This document shows, one piece after another, positions 63,361 through 64,000 of a stretch of 64,000 nucleotides of DNA. A program made the position numbers and the translations under genes. Within the stretch, counting starts at the first letter, position 1, and each line of letters begins with the position of its first letter. Under the pieces are notes generated by a model, which did not search any database, was not told the DNA's origin, and was given only the letters and a program-made list of their open reading frames with translations. Source of the DNA: Callaeas wilsoni (taxonomy: Eukaryota > Chordata > Aves > Passeriformes > Callaeidae); contig VWPU01009501.1 of assembly GCA_013398955.1 (NCBI GenBank), positions 146,001 through 210,000 of the forward strand, given 5' to 3'.

Positions 63361-64000
63361 GTAAGTTTCCTGAGGGGGGCTCCCTCTAACAGACTTTTAT
63401 TTATCTGGTTCTTGGGAGACGCGAGAGAGGTGGCTGTGGGGAGCAGTAGGGGGGTCCGAAGAACGGACCGATGATGAAACTTTGCCAGGGAGGCTGAGGA
63501 TGGGGAGAGAGAAACGGGACGTGGGGGAAAGCCGGGAGCTGCTCCGATGCGGGTTGAGCAGGCTCCTCACTGTCTCGGTTTTATTCGCTCCTTTGGAGCT
63601 CATGCTGCCGCCCCGTAGTCTGTTCAAACTATTGCTCCGTGTTTCGGAGTGGGATCGCTCATGTGTTTTCAAGTTGAACTAGCGCCGGGAGAGCACACAA
63701 ACCAGCCTGCGAACACCGTCCCTACCACTCAGCAACTTTCTGCGCCTAGCGCGTGTGAACAGACCCATGCCGAGCCTGGGCTGCAGTAAGTACCAGAGGA
63801 TCGCAGAAACTGTGTGCGGGAAAAGACGAGCAAGTTCCCGCGGGGAGCCCGTGGGCAGCGCCGCGCCGGCAGCGGCCCCGCCATCCCCGCGGGCTCCGCG
63901 GCCCCACGCGCTGCCCGCGCCGCCCACGCCCCTCCGGGGCTCCTCTGCACTCACACCGTAGGCGTACACTCGCCTTTGCCGTTTTAGGGGGTTTAACACT
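63361..64000 (+). other. ZFPM2: Start of ZFPM2 intron 1
   Basis: Begins with the donor GTAAGT. The intron start stays CpG-rich, especially at 63,830-63,960, so part of the CpG island extends into it. A further GTAAGT-like donor lies at about 63,786 (CTGCAGTAAGTACC), which could serve an alternative first exon. No acceptor or second exon is present before the window ends. Confidence 0.8.

Larger units (their letters stand above)
62050..63960. promoter_or_regulatory. ZFPM2: CpG island promoter of ZFPM2
   Basis: CpG density and GC content rise sharply after about 62,050, peak between 62,240 and 62,960, stay moderate through the 5' UTR and coding exon, and rise again at 63,830-63,960 in intron 1. 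No TATA box is evident, as expected for a broad CpG island promoter. The transcription start cannot be fixed from the sequence; it should lie upstream of the coding exon at 63,321, probably near or within the GA/CT-rich section. Such islands often also fire a divergent antisense transcript. In mammals an antisense lncRNA (ZFPM2-AS1) is annotated at this gene, so a minus-strand transcript is possible but not demonstrated here. Confidence 0.85.

Noticed and set aside
62111..63364. 417-codon open frame on the + strand across the CpG island
   Set aside because: It is in a different frame from the ZFPM2 start codon, is rich in Pro, Ser, Arg and Ala as expected from GC-rich and CT-repeat DNA, and overlaps equally long minus-strand frames. 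Composition explains it.
1..64000. CRISPR array, operon, integrated virus or intact endogenous retrovirus
   Set aside because: No regularly spaced repeats, no closely packed coding genes and no recognisable gag, pol or env motif in either strand by eye.

Overview
The window looks like 64 kb of bird nuclear DNA upstream of, and just entering, the transcription cofactor gene ZFPM2 (FOG2). The bird call rests on many 5'-truncated CR1 LINE copies, long AT-rich single-copy sequence and a compact CpG island. A decayed SINE with a tRNA-Ile-like head and a CR1 tail hints at a passerine; that is inference. No prokaryotic gene, CRISPR array, operon or intact retroviral gene is visible.

Only one protein-coding segment is well supported: the first coding exon of ZFPM2 on the + strand at 63,321-63,360. 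It encodes the N-terminal motif MSRRKQSKPRQIK and is followed by a consensus GTAAGT splice donor. It lies in a CpG island of about 1.9 kb (roughly 62,050-63,960) that holds a long polypyrimidine tract, a CCGT microsatellite, a perfect POU octamer and a five-codon upstream ORF. The rest of ZFPM2 lies beyond the right edge.

Region by region: 1-260 is a CpG-rich segment with an open reading frame running off the left edge, which I could not identify. 261-8,029 is AT-rich single-copy DNA. 8,030-41,452 holds all the recognised retroposons: ten CR1 pieces (three + strand, seven - strand) and one SINE. One CR1 piece is an ancient amniote-type copy, and one has lost the middle of its reverse transcriptase. 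Between them lie single-copy stretches, three of which look like conserved enhancer candidates (about 20.2-20.6, 25.1-25.6 and 30.6-30.9 kb). 41,453-62,030 has no CR1 that I can recognise. It contains a 70-bp direct duplication with a near-perfect hairpin, a 28-bp tandem duplication and an old palindromic repeat.

Functionally the window is best read as the promoter plus distal upstream landscape of one developmental regulator, in which retroposon debris accumulates far from the promoter. Nothing here is convincingly a new multi-gene system. The most unusual structures are the hairpin duplication near 43.5 kb, the tRNA-Ile/CR1 SINE near 15 kb and the unidentified CpG-rich ORF at the left edge.
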